Below are positions 34,871 through 45,599 of a DNA stretch of 64,000 nt, piece by piece. The translations under genes were made by a program, and so were the position numbers. The stretch's first letter is position 1. Each line of letters begins with the position of its first letter. Origin of the DNA: Owenia fusiformis (Eukaryota > Annelida > Polychaeta > Sabellida > Oweniidae); the NCBI GenBank assembly GCA_903813345.2, contig CAIIXF020000001.1, positions 32,590,556-32,654,555 of the forward strand, given 5' to 3'. The notes beneath the pieces were generated by a model that was given only the letters and a program-made list of their open reading frames with translations, did not search any database and was not told the origin of the DNA.

Positions 34871-36715
34871 ACTGAACAACATAATTATGTGTAAACAACT
34901 GACCTAATTACCAATAGCAATACATACAGTATTTTAAACGATTGCAAGTATTTTTTCTGATACTTTTAATTGATATATTTTTTAATCATTCTTTCGCAGA
35001 CTGTTTGGAACAAGTACATGTAGCAAATATTAAACAGACTATTTTGTATGTACGCTGACACATTGACTTATTTAAACATTTTGGCAATTTCATGCCGCCT
35101 TTTGAAAATATAAATCAGTTACAGGCAATGCTAATCGACGCATTGATCCTAAGTGAAGGAAATACATATCATGATAAGAAAAAGAAAGGCGTTTCAAGGA
35201 TAAAACGTGCAATAAACTTTGAAAACACTGATACATCAGGCCTATTTATATATTTATTTTGTATTAGCTTAATATAAGTTAACCTTACTTTTCGATGAGT
35301 ATTAGGATTTCGGAGTAATTTGTTTCAAGTTAAGTCAATACAAATTATCGCCGACTTAACTTGTGACCATACATATGATAAATGAGGGGCATTTTAATAC
35401 ACAATTGGGCAAAACAAGCATATTCAATCGAATGTACCATTCTCTCTGCTGTTCTTTCCCAGCCTATCCATAAACAGACAGGTACAAGTTCCCATAGTTT
35501 TCACAACATATAATTCTATGATCAATTGCTAGACACAGCAAATATACTAATTAATTGTCTGATTGTGATTCGGGAACGTAGAGTTTTTACATAAACAGGA
35601 TACTTTGGCTGTACATAGCCTGGGAACACCGGATTGACCCCCCCCCCCCAATCGACGCCTAGGCGCTGCTTATGTTTTAATAAGAAATATTCCCTTGTAA
35701 ATAATTATCGGGATATGAATTGATACAAGGTCAAGTATTCTGCCCCTTTTGTGTGATAAAAATATGTATTTAATTGGTGCTTTAACTTTTTGAACAAAGA
35801 AATGAAATAATCGCACTGAATGTCTCAACATAAATCAGTGATCAGTGATTAATAAATGGCACTTTTATGTCAGTCTACGCACTTCATGGACATGGACGGG
35901 GGGGGGGGGGGGTGAGTTACCCATTCTAAAATGGTTAAATTTTGTATTAAAGAGTAATCAATAGGTCGTGAACTCCGATTGATAACCAACTGTAGCATAC
36001 TACTTAATTTGTTTGACTATTGATATTAAAAAGAAGTGAATTTATGTTATTCATAGAGGTACATTGTATTGGTATTAATATAATAATGATATTGGGGACC
36101 ATAAACCACTTTGTTTCGCAAGTAGCTTTAGGATCGCGGTTTTATCTTCACATGTTGCCCTTTGTGCAATTCGAAAATGAAATATTTTAATCTATAATTT
36201 ATATATCATTTGCAAAATAAATGTAATTAAGAGACACGGGGGAGGGGGGGGGGGGGGGGTTAACGGCCAGAGTTTGGAATGAATTTGGGAATTTCAAGGA
36301 TTGATTCACTTAATGTTGTTCACTGGAGTCGATACACACACCTGCATAACAATCTGATATGATAACAAAAGATTAATAACTTAGTCTATGTTTTTGTTTT
36401 TATAATTGCGGAAGTGTACCAAAACCACCTTGATTACAGAAGATATCGTCTAGGCTTTAGATTTAATGAATAGATTTTTTGCCCTAGTCTCATTTAATAA
36501 AACAGGCTATTTGCGTATTTAATTAATATTTGTGACAAAATATTTCAGTTAGACTCAAAATCAAAACGAATTTCTCCATTATAGCCCCCCTTGCAACTGT
36601 CCCGAGTCTGCATCTGTTTTTCATGCTTCCGATCCACCTTTGGGATAGAGAGAATAGATGTAGATTTGTAATTTGGGGGGGGGGGGTGGCATTAAATGTG
36701 TTCTCATACAAACTA
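34871..36715. other. Non-coding with long poly-G/poly-C tracts
   Basis: No gene seen. Homopolymers: about 10 C near 35639, about 17 G near 35899 and about 18 G near 36243, plus about 10 G near 36677. The 61-codon frame at 35092-35277 matches nothing known. Confidence 0.5.
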
Positions 36716-36717
36716 AA

Positions 36718-37120
36718 ATAAACCCCAAAAAGCCATATCAAATGTCCAAACACAAGACCAATGCCATGTCAAACGTCCAAATATATAACCAATGCCATAC
36801 CCCCGGGTACCAAATATCCAGAATATAAGACCAAGGCCATTCGAAATATCGAATGCCCCGAGAAGAAGGCAGATCTTTGAGTAAATGATCATAAACAACC
36901 TCAAATGAAGGATATGTGTAACAACTAGACATGCAATGCCCCGGGACCAATGCCGTACCACAATTGAGGGGTAACATATTTTCCACACCGATTCTTATAC
37001 CAGAAAATGGAAAAATCTGTCTTAAAATGTGGGTCCATTGGCTTGACATACCAAATGTAAAAAAAGGTACCCCACCTGAGCCGAGTGTGAACCCCCGGGG
37101 TGAATGGTGAACACACGGGG
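36718..37120. repeat. Degenerate word repeat (ACCAATGCCATACC)
   Basis: Short phrases such as ACCAATGCCATRYC, AAACGTCCAAATAT and CCCCGGG recur several times in 400 bp with heavy divergence. Several overlapping open frames on the minus strand come from these repeats. Confidence 0.45.
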
Positions 37121-37920
37121 CAAGGAATTCTTCGATTTTGATTCAAGTAATTCTTTTTATAAAATTCATACTCATGTTAATAGCGGACGCCTTGGCCAAA
37201 TAATCTTTCAAATCATGCACTTTCCAAGTGATTTTGTAACAAAATTGTGATAATATATGAACCCCTTGGAATTATTCAAAGACGGACCCCCGCCAGCCCA
37301 TCCCCCATTCTTACCTATGCTAAACACTAAGATAAACATATTGACTTGATTGTAAACTTCCGTAGAAATATCCTGTAGATGAAGAAACAAATGGCCTTTC
37401 ATAAAGTGAGCCAGTCTGTCTGATTGCTTAATATGTTGGTCAAAATATTTTTGCTCATATAACATCAAAATAGTACATTTTAGATGTAAATGAATGATGT
37501 CAATGGATTCTTACGGATTATGTTGTTCCTGGGAAATGAAAATGTGATTTATTTTTCCTGGCTGTTCTAGGAAAACATTTTTGAAAAATATCTATGCAGG
37601 CATTAAAATGCATCATTAGAAATCATGGCCTTCTATAAGACCGATTAACTTCTCTCCCGGGGCTTCTCTCTAGTTGAAAGATGTGATGTGTATCAAAAAT
37701 TTAAAAACGAGGTTGGCCGCGCGGGCGCCGTATGGTTGACACACGGGCAATGCAAGAATGTGAAGTGTAACTGTGTCCCCGGGTAATGCCGAACGATTGG
37801 TGTTGGTCGTAGATATAGTATACCATTCGAGTAGCAAATATGTCTGATGCATAAACGGTACAAAGGGGTCTAGGGTGACACATTACAGTAACATACATGT
37901 TTTGATCTGATTTATGATGA
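37121..37920. other. Non-coding, no recognised feature
   Basis: No domain, splice structure or repeat was recognised in this stretch. Confidence 0.35.
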
Positions 37921-37924
37921 GAGC

Positions 37925-38770
37925 CTTTATCCCTACTTTAGGCTAAAACCCCAACCCCTGTTGATGCCCTATTTTCCATTATGTCTACCCCTCAATCCCC
38001 TGTTCAGGCCTAACATTAACCTACCTCATCAACCTCCTGTTAAAATCATACTTTTCTAATGTAGATACAATTCTAAACCCCGGCCTTTGAAAGCCCTATT
38101 TTGCAGGGAACCTTACCCCAAACCCCTGTTGAAGCCCTACTTTTCCATTGTACCTCCCGTGCTGTACCTACTCCTGACCCCCTATTGAAGCCCTACTTTT
38201 CTTATGTAGCTACAATACTAAACCCCCTGTGAAATCCCTACTTGAACAGGGTACCTAACCCCAAACCCCTATTGAAGCCCTACCTTTCCATTGTGCCTAC
38301 CCCTCTACCCCCTGTTCAGGCCTAACCTTAACCTACCTCATCAACCCCCTGTTGAGCCCTACTTTTCTAATGTAGCAGCCTAAACTTCCAGTTAAAGCCC
38401 TTCTTTTATAGGGCACATTACCCCCATAGGCGTAGCCAGGTGGGGGGGGGGGCGATGGGTGCGATCGCATCCACCCCATAAGCAATGAAAATAGAATCAT
38501 GAGATAAAGGGAGAAAAGAGCCTTAAAATGCTTTTTATTTGAAGCTTCTAGCTCCATTTTGGCTTGATAATGCCACGATCACACCGCCCCCCCCCCTGAA
38601 AATTCGCACCCTCTCCTGACTGAAAGCTGGCTACGCCCCTGACCCCTAACAATTGTTGGAGTCATACTTTTCCATTGTGCCTTCCCCTCAACTCCTCATC
38701 AATTTCCCATCTAAGCCCTACTTTTCACTTTTCAGGGTGCGTTCCCCCTAACCCCTGTTAAATCCCCACT
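37925..38770. repeat. Satellite with 312-bp higher-order period
   Basis: Sub-units of about 60 bp around CCCCTGTTGAAGCCCTACTT are repeated. TGTTCAGGCCTAAC recurs at 38001 and 38313, a period of 312, followed by CTTAACCTACCTCATCAACC in both. The array is cut by a MITE at 38425-38641 and resumes afterwards. Confidence 0.75.
38425..38641. mobile_element. 217-bp MITE inserted in the satellite
   Basis: Starts CATAGGCGTAGCCAGG and ends CTGGCTACGCCCCTG, an inverted terminal repeat of about 15 bp. ACCCC on both sides (38420-38424, 38642-38646) could be a 5-bp duplication, but the satellite itself is rich in ACCCC. The interior, including GAAGCTTCTAGCTC and GCGATCGCA, recurs in both arms of the element at 40313-41189. 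Confidence 0.7.
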
Positions 38771-39595
38771 TTTCCATAAAACATCAGACAATCACATAGA
38801 ATCAGCGATGGACATACATGTAAGGGTTTAATTGGCAAGGGGATATGCATAATGTTTTTACTATTTGCTCAATGAATTCTTCATGATTCACAACTTCATC
38901 TGTGAACTATTTAATTTGTTATAATATATGAATGATATGTGGATTCAATACCATTGTGGGATCCACTGCCTTTATTATTCTTTGGAATATACTGGTTTAA
39001 GAGGGGCTCTGATAAATCAGAATGATTCAATTCATTTACTTTATTAATCTAATTTTCAGAATGAGATTGTTTTGCACAAAATGAAACTTGTTTTTTGAGA
39101 ATTGAGACATATTGTACATATCTCTTAAATTATATTGAATCATAAATGTATATATTTTAACGGAATGAAGAAAATATACATAAATACTTAAAATAATTTC
39201 TAAACGTCATGATCAGCAACAATCAAAGTGGTTATTACAAATAAAAACATCCTCTACAGAAACAGGTCTCCTGAACAGACGGCTGATTAGTATTTGTTTT
39301 GTCTCGATAACTGATCAAAGATGTTAAATAGTTGGATCATGAGTATTAATGTAATTCCAATAAAAATTGGAATTTGATATGTTTGAGTAGCAGTTTCTTC
39401 ATAAATTAATGTGATGTTTTATAACGTTTTAAGATGGATTGAAAATAATTTAATAACATATTAAGCATGTTATGTACATGCGTGTTACAGAAAATAGTAT
39501 ATGCATTTGACTATCTAGCTTTTGGTGTTTTGATGACGCTTATTTATTGTAGAAGAGACACACTTGTGCAGTACTGTCAACCCCTAAAGATTTTC
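38771..39595. other. Non-coding, no recognised feature
   Basis: AT-rich sequence without recognisable coding, repeat or splice signals. Confidence 0.35.
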
Positions 39596-39599
39596 TCGC

Positions 39600-39925
39600 G
39601 GGACAGATTTTTTAGACCCAGTGCCCAAAATTCGCGGGATTTTGCGGGACATCTACTAAATTCGCGGGATTTTGCGGGACATTTAAGGGATTTGCGTGAT
39701 TGCGCTAATAGGAGATTTTTTTATCAAATTCGCGGGATTTCGCGGGACCATTCGAGGGACAAACACCCTAATTGCGGGACAGTTAACAGGTGTACCACCA
39801 AAAACTTCACAGAGGGACAGATTTTTTAGACAAAGTGCCCTAAATTTGCGGGATTTCGCGGGACATCCACCTAAATTTGCAGGATGTCCCGGGACATTCA
39901 AGGGATTTGCGTGATTGGGACTAAT
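39600..39925. repeat. Duplicated block of TTCGCGGGAT/TTGCGGGACA words
   Basis: GGGACAGATTTTTTAGAC starts two copies at 39600 and 39814 (offset 214), each continuing through GCGGGATTTYGCGGGACAT to GATTTGCGTGATTG. Inside and between copies the word GCGGGA recurs about twelve times. Open frames here are repeat translations. Confidence 0.75.
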
Positions 39926-40159
39926 GTAAAAGCGTGTAGAAGTACTTAAATCAAACTTTCAGATACTGATTAATCAAATATAATGCACCGTTACAGTTTA
40001 ACTTAAATAAACGTCAACACAATTTCACAAAATACGCATAGGAATATTATTAAACTTTATTGTAATTTATCAAAAACAAAAACCATGCTTCAGGTGTGAT
40101 TACCGTAATCTAACACGAAATTCAAAAATTCGGAACAATACTTTGCACTTCTGGCGTCG

Positions 40160-41255
40160 TGACCAACTATGAAACGCTTACCCCCATAATGTTATATATT
40201 AAAATGTACCTATTCATATACTGTAGGCATGGGCTTTCAATTGAAAGCCCATGATATAGGGGTTCGATTAATCTACATCAAATTATAGGGAATGAGGTTA
40301 ATTTTCTAGATAGGGTTTGTATAAAAAACCGGGTACCGGGTAGTAAATCCTCCACGCTGGGTTCAAACTTGGTAGCCGGTCGAAAAAAACCAAAAAACGA
40401 AATATACGAATACACAACATAATTAGATCATTAGAAAACGTGTAAGATTTGTTTTGAATTTACAAAAATGTATCTAACTTCCTTCAAAATTGAGCTAGCA
40501 GCTTCAAATAAAAAGCATTTTAAGGCTCTTTTCTTCCTCTATCATCTTGGTCATATTTCCATTGGTAATGAAGGGGGGGGGGGGTGCGATCGCACCCCCT
40601 CCTGGCTACGCCAATGACATTGTAAGACGATTTGAAAAACAAGACAAATCATCTTACTCTATTTTCAATAGTTCGTATGTTGGTACGTGAATTGTTTTGA
40701 TTTAAATCTGTAAATAGCTATCGTTGCTTTAGCAGAGAGGTGACGTGTGTTAATTTGCATGATGCAACGTGTAAGATTTTGATTATTAATCATAATTTAA
40801 GTTATCCCAATTTATGACAAAATGTCCACTGAATTGTAAATTGTTATGTCTTACAATGTCATAGGCGTTGCCAGGAGAGGGTGCGATGGTGCGATCGCAC
40901 CCCCCCCCCATAACCAATGAAAATATGGCCATAACGATAGAGGAAGAAAAGTGCCTTAAAATATGCTTTTTATTTGAAGCTTCTAGCTCAATTTTGAATC
41001 ATGTTACATACATTTTTGCAAATTCAAAACAAATTTTACACGTTTTCTCATAATCTAATTATGTTATATATTCGTATTTTTCGTTTTTTGGGTACCCGTT
41101 TTTTTTGACCGGGTACCGGGTACCGGGTACCAAGTTTGAACCCAGCATGGAGGATTTACTACCCGGTACCCGGTTTTTTATACAAACCCTTTCTAGATAT
41201 TAGCGTACATTTATTGTAACTCGCGTTTGCTAACATTTGCTCAGTTCTTAGATGA
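40160..41255 (+). repeat. Interspersed repeat copy split by an 877-bp insertion
   Basis: 40160-40312 plus 41190-41255 reconstitute the sequence found in inverse orientation at 8765-8965. Relative to that copy there is also a 34-bp palindrome-containing insertion near 40228-40251 (GGGCTTTCAATTGAAAGCCC). Confidence 0.75.
40313..41189. mobile_element. Mutator-like non-autonomous element with 10-bp TSD
   Basis: Ends GGGTTTGTATAAAAAACCGG and the inverse. Arms of about 320-340 bp (40313-40632 and 40847-41189) are inverted copies with indels. The flanks are TTTCTAGATA on both sides (40303-40312 and 41190-41199), a 10-bp target duplication. The uninterrupted related repeat at 8.8 kb confirms the insertion point. 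Long arms with a 9-11-bp duplication are typical of Mutator-like elements. The interior has no transposase. The inner halves of the arms match the MITE at 38425-38641. Confidence 0.85.
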
Positions 41256-41860
41256 AGGCCACACGGGTAGTAAAAAGGCCAACGTTGGAACTATTTGTGA
41301 CCTACATCCCTATTTTCGTAATTAAAATGAAAGTTGAACCATTCCCCTTTATTTTGATACCAACAGCATGCTAGTACAAATCAAGTGGCAGATTTGTGAG
41401 TAAAAGCTTAATATAGTATATTTTTATCATTCATTTCAGCTAATTGTTATTGTTATATTTTCTGCATTTCATTAAACAAAATCACTAAACTTATGAGGCG
41501 ATCCCTCAATATTGAGATCCACAAGTTTTGGGAATGTACGTATCATTGAATATATGCCTTCAGTCTGTCGTCAATATAACCCTCGCAAGCTCGGGCTATA
41601 TTGACGTCGGACTTCAGGCATATATTCAATGATAGGGACATAATGGCTAATATACAGTATTGCTTTAAAAAAATCATGATTTAATTTCAGCTTGGCTGAA
41701 CGCAAAAGCAACTGCAGGTGGCTATCCCAAACTGAGTAACTATTATTAACTCTCACAATCTAAAACAGGTGCTCTTTGATTGATTGACATTGTCAGTAAG
41801 GTTGATACTAGTATACAAATTGTATATTACGGGCAGAACAGCAGATGGATTGCATGGTTT
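41256..41860. other. Non-coding with one hairpin
   Basis: Contains the hairpin at 41541-41634, listed separately; nothing else recognised. Confidence 0.4.
41541..41634. repeat. Hairpin with 38-bp arms
   Basis: TATCATTGAATATATGCCTT at 41541 is mirrored at 41597-41634, with a spacer of about 18 bases (CTCGCAAGCTCGGG in the loop region). Structure resembles a small palindromic element. Confidence 0.7.
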
Positions 41861-41864
41861 TCGT

Positions 41865-41980
41865 TAAAACCCATGCAGATGCATTCAATTTTGCATGTGG
41901 ATTAACATGCTTTGCATGGATTTGAATGGATGCAGCATGGACTTTGCATGGATTTGAATGGATGTTGCATGGATCATGCG
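41865..41980. repeat. Word island (GCATGGATTTGAATGGATG)
   Basis: GCATGGATTTGAATGGATG occurs twice exactly and many GCATG/GGATG variants surround it in about 115 bp. Confidence 0.65.
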
Positions 41981-42021
41981 AGTCCCTTTTTTTTAGGGTT
42001 TGGGTGTTCAGTCTAGGACCC

Positions 42022-42335
42022 CCCTTATAAAAAATCCGACCTTCAAAGTCCGTAAACAAACCATCGCTTTTTAATAATTTAAATCCGGATATCCTTCACA
42101 ACTATGGATTTCTTCAAAGTGGGAATGGTTGCACTTACTTGCAATGGTTGTAAGAAAATCAATCAAAGCTGCCAACCATTTGTAATGGTTACAAATCATT
42201 GAAACATTTTCAATGATTTGCAACCACAATTGTAATGGTTGCATATACATGGTTGGCAACCATTACAGCGATGATTGGAGCAATGGTCGGCAACCATTTG
42301 TTTTCGGAATTACAAGGTCGGATTTTTTATAAGGG
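42022..42335. mobile_element. Inverted-repeat element enclosing a word island
   Basis: Ends CCCTTATAAAAAATCCGACC and its inverse, with a terminal match of about 40 bp on each side. The interior (42115-42300) is packed with AACCATTGTAATGGTT-type words in both orientations. No clear target duplication was found. Non-coding. Confidence 0.65.
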
Positions 42336-42339
42336 CCTC

Positions 42340-42970
42340 GCCAAATTTATATAAAATAAACCCCCAGGTGTTGTACTAACATGTACATGCAATTCTGTTA
42401 AACATGTACCTGATATTGATCAATAATCAACTACTATTTGCTAATTATGTCCAAGGAATGAAGAAATGAAGTTTAAAAAGTGATATTTACTTATAATCTC
42501 TTGCCTCACTTCTTGGACATAATGTAATAATGAATCATTGGTGATTCAGCACTCATCCATATTGGCTAAACCATGACTGGTTTGAGTTGGTGGACCCAAT
42601 AAAAAGAAGTATCATCAATATCGTCTTTTCCATGACTGATATGAGATGATGGGGTTACTAAAATGAAGTGTTTTCCATATAGTCTATTCCATGACTGACG
42701 TGAGTTCATGGAGAAGATAAAGAAGAGTGTCAGATAAGTATTATTTTCTTTTATAATGACTATGTTATCTAGATACAGGTTGTTCCAAAAGTAAGATCAT
42801 GCATCTGTATCTAGTCTGGGTACAATGCTTAATAGATATAATATTGATCTCTTGATATCAAATTTTTGAACTTGTAAGCTATTAAAGATTAAAAAGATAT
42901 TAGTGTAAAGACTCTTACAGTTCATGAATATTGCTAGGAAATATCAGTTCTGAGCTTGTGGTCACTTTAT
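42340..42970. other. Non-coding; mariner-type end at about 42776
   Basis: TACAGGTTGTTCCAAAAGTA near 42776 looks like one end of a mariner-type element. No matching inverse end was found nearby. The words CATGACTGATATGAG and CATGACTGACGTGAG recur at about 42570-42710. Confidence 0.4.
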
Positions 42971-42978
42971 TATTTCAG

Positions 42979-43115
42979 CAACCCCAAGAGCCCCAAGGAG
43001 AAAACACACTTGTCCATCTTGCCACAAGAAAGTTGTCAGATTAACAGCACATTTTAGAGTCCATAAAAAGAATGACCCAAAATACAAAATTCCAGCAAAG
43101 GGGACATGCCATTAA
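42979..43115 (+). CDS. Possible exon with a short C2H2-like zinc finger
   Basis: An acceptor TTTATTATTTCAG (42966-42978) is followed by an open frame in phase 2 ending at TAA 43113-43115. The peptide contains HTCPSCHKKVVRLTAHFRVH: two cysteines separated by two residues and two histidines separated by three, with a nine-residue spacer instead of the usual twelve. Short fingers of this kind occur at the N terminus of some tyrosine-recombinase or transposon-derived proteins in invertebrates. A basic stretch PRAPRRK precedes it. The other open frame here lacks any motif. Whether it is a live exon or part of a decayed transposon gene cannot be decided. Confidence 0.4.
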
Positions 43116-43664
43116 GAGGCTATTCTCTGACTTAGTCATTTTTTCAAAAGTGTGAAAATAAAAAAATTCATGAATAGTTAAAATATTCTGAATAACAAGT
43201 TGAATATATATATTTAATGATGGCACAAGCAAAAGTCTGAAAATTAACATGAAATGAAGGGTTTTGACAGATGCAAAAGATGGTAGATTTGTGATGAAGA
43301 AATAGAGGTTTTTTGCAGTGACAACACAATTACCTCAAAGTTATCCGTTATGAGAGGCTGAGGACTAAACTTGACATAATTTTCAATCTCAGATTATCAG
43401 TAGTATCTAACTTAAGCCGGACAGCCACTCAAAATGTATATGGAGCCCATAAGATTCATTTTTCTCAATTGAAGTCACTATTTCTGTTTTTAGCTTCAGA
43501 GGATAGGAGGTACATGAACATGCTAAGTTTACCTAGATCAAAAGCCTTACCACAAATATAAAGTATATAGGAATAGAGTTGATATGTGTGAAAACCTTAA
43601 ACTTCCCATTTTATTGGGGATGGAACTTGTGGACCATGTGTATTTCTAACTTCTTCACATCTGC

Positions 43665-43958
43665 ATGGATCTAAAATTGTGGCAGCCATCTTGGATTTGT
43701 CATATATGTGGGAATTGCCAGCCTATGGACCCTACAGAGGAGAATGTGTGCTGTAAAAGCATTCATGAGGTGATGGGCCTAAATCACCAAGCCATGCTCC
43801 TTGGGGAGGTTTTCACAGTTCCAAGATGTATTACTCTGAACCCTGGGTTCCTGGGCTATGCATCAATAGACTGACGCTTATTAATGCATGGAGGACATTT
43901 AAGAAGCATTATCCGCATGGCAGCATGGGGGATTCTTGGGCCAAAGGTTAGCACTATC
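43665..43958 (+). pseudogene. P2X7-C-terminal-like domain fragment, frameshifted
   Basis: The plus frame contains CGNCQPMDPTEENVCCKSI and then RCITLNPGF. This Cys-rich pattern (CxNCxPMxxxxExxCC ... CITxxPGF) is the hallmark of the P2X purinoceptor 7 intracellular-like domain, which in many invertebrates occurs in stand-alone, often multi-copy genes. The frame stops at 43872. Reading continues in the next frame as INAWRTFKKHYPHG and ends near 43958, so one base has been gained or lost around 43868. The domain's usual C-terminal part (tryptophan-rich, then a proline-cysteine block) is not found. Probably a decayed copy or a partly mis-assembled exon. Confidence 0.6.
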
Positions 43959-43959
43959 T

Positions 43960-44855
43960 TCGACCAGAGGCATTCTGTTTCAGTTTGTAGGGTTTCAGGA
44001 AGCAGAATAATAAACATGAATTAATAGAGCATTAGGCATCTGTTTCATTATCTTTTGGTATTGTAACTCTTATTTGAAGAAATTACTGAAAGAAATTAGG
44101 ATTATTGTATATATTTTTTCAAGGATATAATCTGCCTAGGAGGAGACCATCTCTTGAAAGCCATGCGACAGCTCCACCAGGAGCTAAATGTTATTTAGTC
44201 ACACTAATTAAAATATATTCAAGTTTTTAAAGCTGTAGTATTATTTGAAACTCTGTATTTGCATTAGATTGTGTAATTGTCAATTTCTTGTTTACATACC
44301 AAAAATAATTTATCATTTTGACAGTTCGATTTAATTGCCTGTATAAGATACAAGAACATAACTTAGGAGGAATGCCTGTTTGTAAGTTGCTCCCGCAATG
44401 GCAAACAAGGCAACAACCTGCCACTATATTTTCAGGTATTTTTGTAATACTTAAATATGTACATCTATTACTATTACCTAATAGCACTCTGTTTAAATAA
44501 AAATTAGGTTAGTAATATAATCTTTGGCAAATTTGAAGATGGTTTCAATTTTCTTGGACAAAATGTTTCAAAATGTAGCCGCTAGAAATAGTATAATGTC
44601 AAACCTCAGTTAATATATAACTACATCAATAAAGGCCATGGAGATTCTCAAGGAAGATTTTCAAGGAAGCTGACACTGTATAAATAACTTCTATCAATAA
44701 TTCAACATAAAATTGTCGATTTAAGTAAAAACACTCTCGTATACGTAGAGCCGATTCAAATCTTTAAAAGATCCCTTCAACAAAATTAATATAGGAATAT
44801 CAATTTTGCTCAAATCAATCAATAATACTGTAATAATAGTCAGAAAAAATATTAG
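43960..44855. other. Non-coding; weak exon-like patches
   Basis: Possible acceptor TTTTTCAAG before 44129 followed by 25 open codons to TAG near 44198, and an open frame at 44318-44500. Neither shows a domain. No other content. Confidence 0.2.
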
Positions 44856-44859
44856 TTTT

Positions 44860-45110
44860 GTAAGTGCTAAATCAGCACTAACTAAGTTAGCACTAAATTA
44901 GCACTGCTAAGTTGGCGCTGATTTCCCACTAACTGAGGTTTGTACTGATTTGGTACTGATTTATAAGTGCTAATTCCATACAAACATTATTTGTACAAAT
45001 TCTGTACCGAGTAACTGAAATTAATTTCCACCTTGGTGGAAATTATTTTTACCTCGGTTGAAATTAATTTCCACCGAGGTGAAAATAAATTCCACCCCGG
45101 TGGAAATTAG
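44860..45110. repeat. Two adjacent palindromic-word islands
   Basis: 44860-44965 is built from TAAATCAGCACTAA and TTAGTGCTGATTT variants. 45020-45110 is built from TTTCCACCTTGGTGGAAAT and CACCGAGGTGAAA variants. Each word occurs in both orientations. Confidence 0.7.
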
Positions 45111-45390
45111 GCGTGTCATGACCTAATTTCCAGATGAAACAGACGGCCATAACAAAACAATGTCTGAACACCGAGACAAATTCGTGTTGTCCTATTCTAA
45201 TGATGGGTTTACGTAAAGGAGATTACTCATCTTCTTGGCTTTTGTCATGACATAAAAAAGTGCTGTTGTGAATATATCAATTACGTTCAGTGGATAAAAT
45301 AAAGTTCCAGTAGTGTTCGTACGGATTCTATTGATGCAACATGGGTTTTAGGAAACATTTTCAAAACCACTATAGCAGTAGTAACCAAAT

Positions 45391-45560
45391 ATGTCAGACA
45401 TTCGAAATAGGGAAGAGTTCTTGGATGCATTTAACGAGAATAAGGCTAACTTCAATATGAGCGATATAGTGTTGAAGGATGAGCAGCTGGAAATAGCTTA
45501 TCAATGTTACAACAAAGAAGGATACGATTGACTTCCTTCCTACAGGATATGGAAATAAAA
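45391..45560 (+). pseudogene. RecQ-like helicase N-terminal scrap (tentative)
   Basis: From ATG 45391 a 46-codon frame contains IVLKDEQLEIAYQCYNKEGY, resembling the Q-motif region of RecQ-type helicases (LKxEQxxAI). After a stop at 45529 the neighbouring frame reads FLPTGYGN, close to the Walker A motif LPTGxGKS but with the lysine-serine pair damaged. Order and spacing suit a DExH helicase start. Nothing of the DEAH box or later motifs follows. RecQ-like scraps are common in invertebrate repeat families, so this is probably a broken copy. Confidence is limited by the short length. Confidence 0.4.
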
Positions 45561-45599
45561 ACTATGTGCCTTTCAGCTCAATTTGTTGACTATCTTCAT

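Noticed and set aside
36523-37146. Cluster of overlapping minus-strand frames with cysteine- and tryptophan-rich text
   Set aside because: They overlap in different frames across a degenerate word repeat; no domain or splice support.
39467-39914. Plus- and minus-strand frames with repeated RDFAG text
   Set aside because: Translations of the GCGGGA word repeat, not genes.
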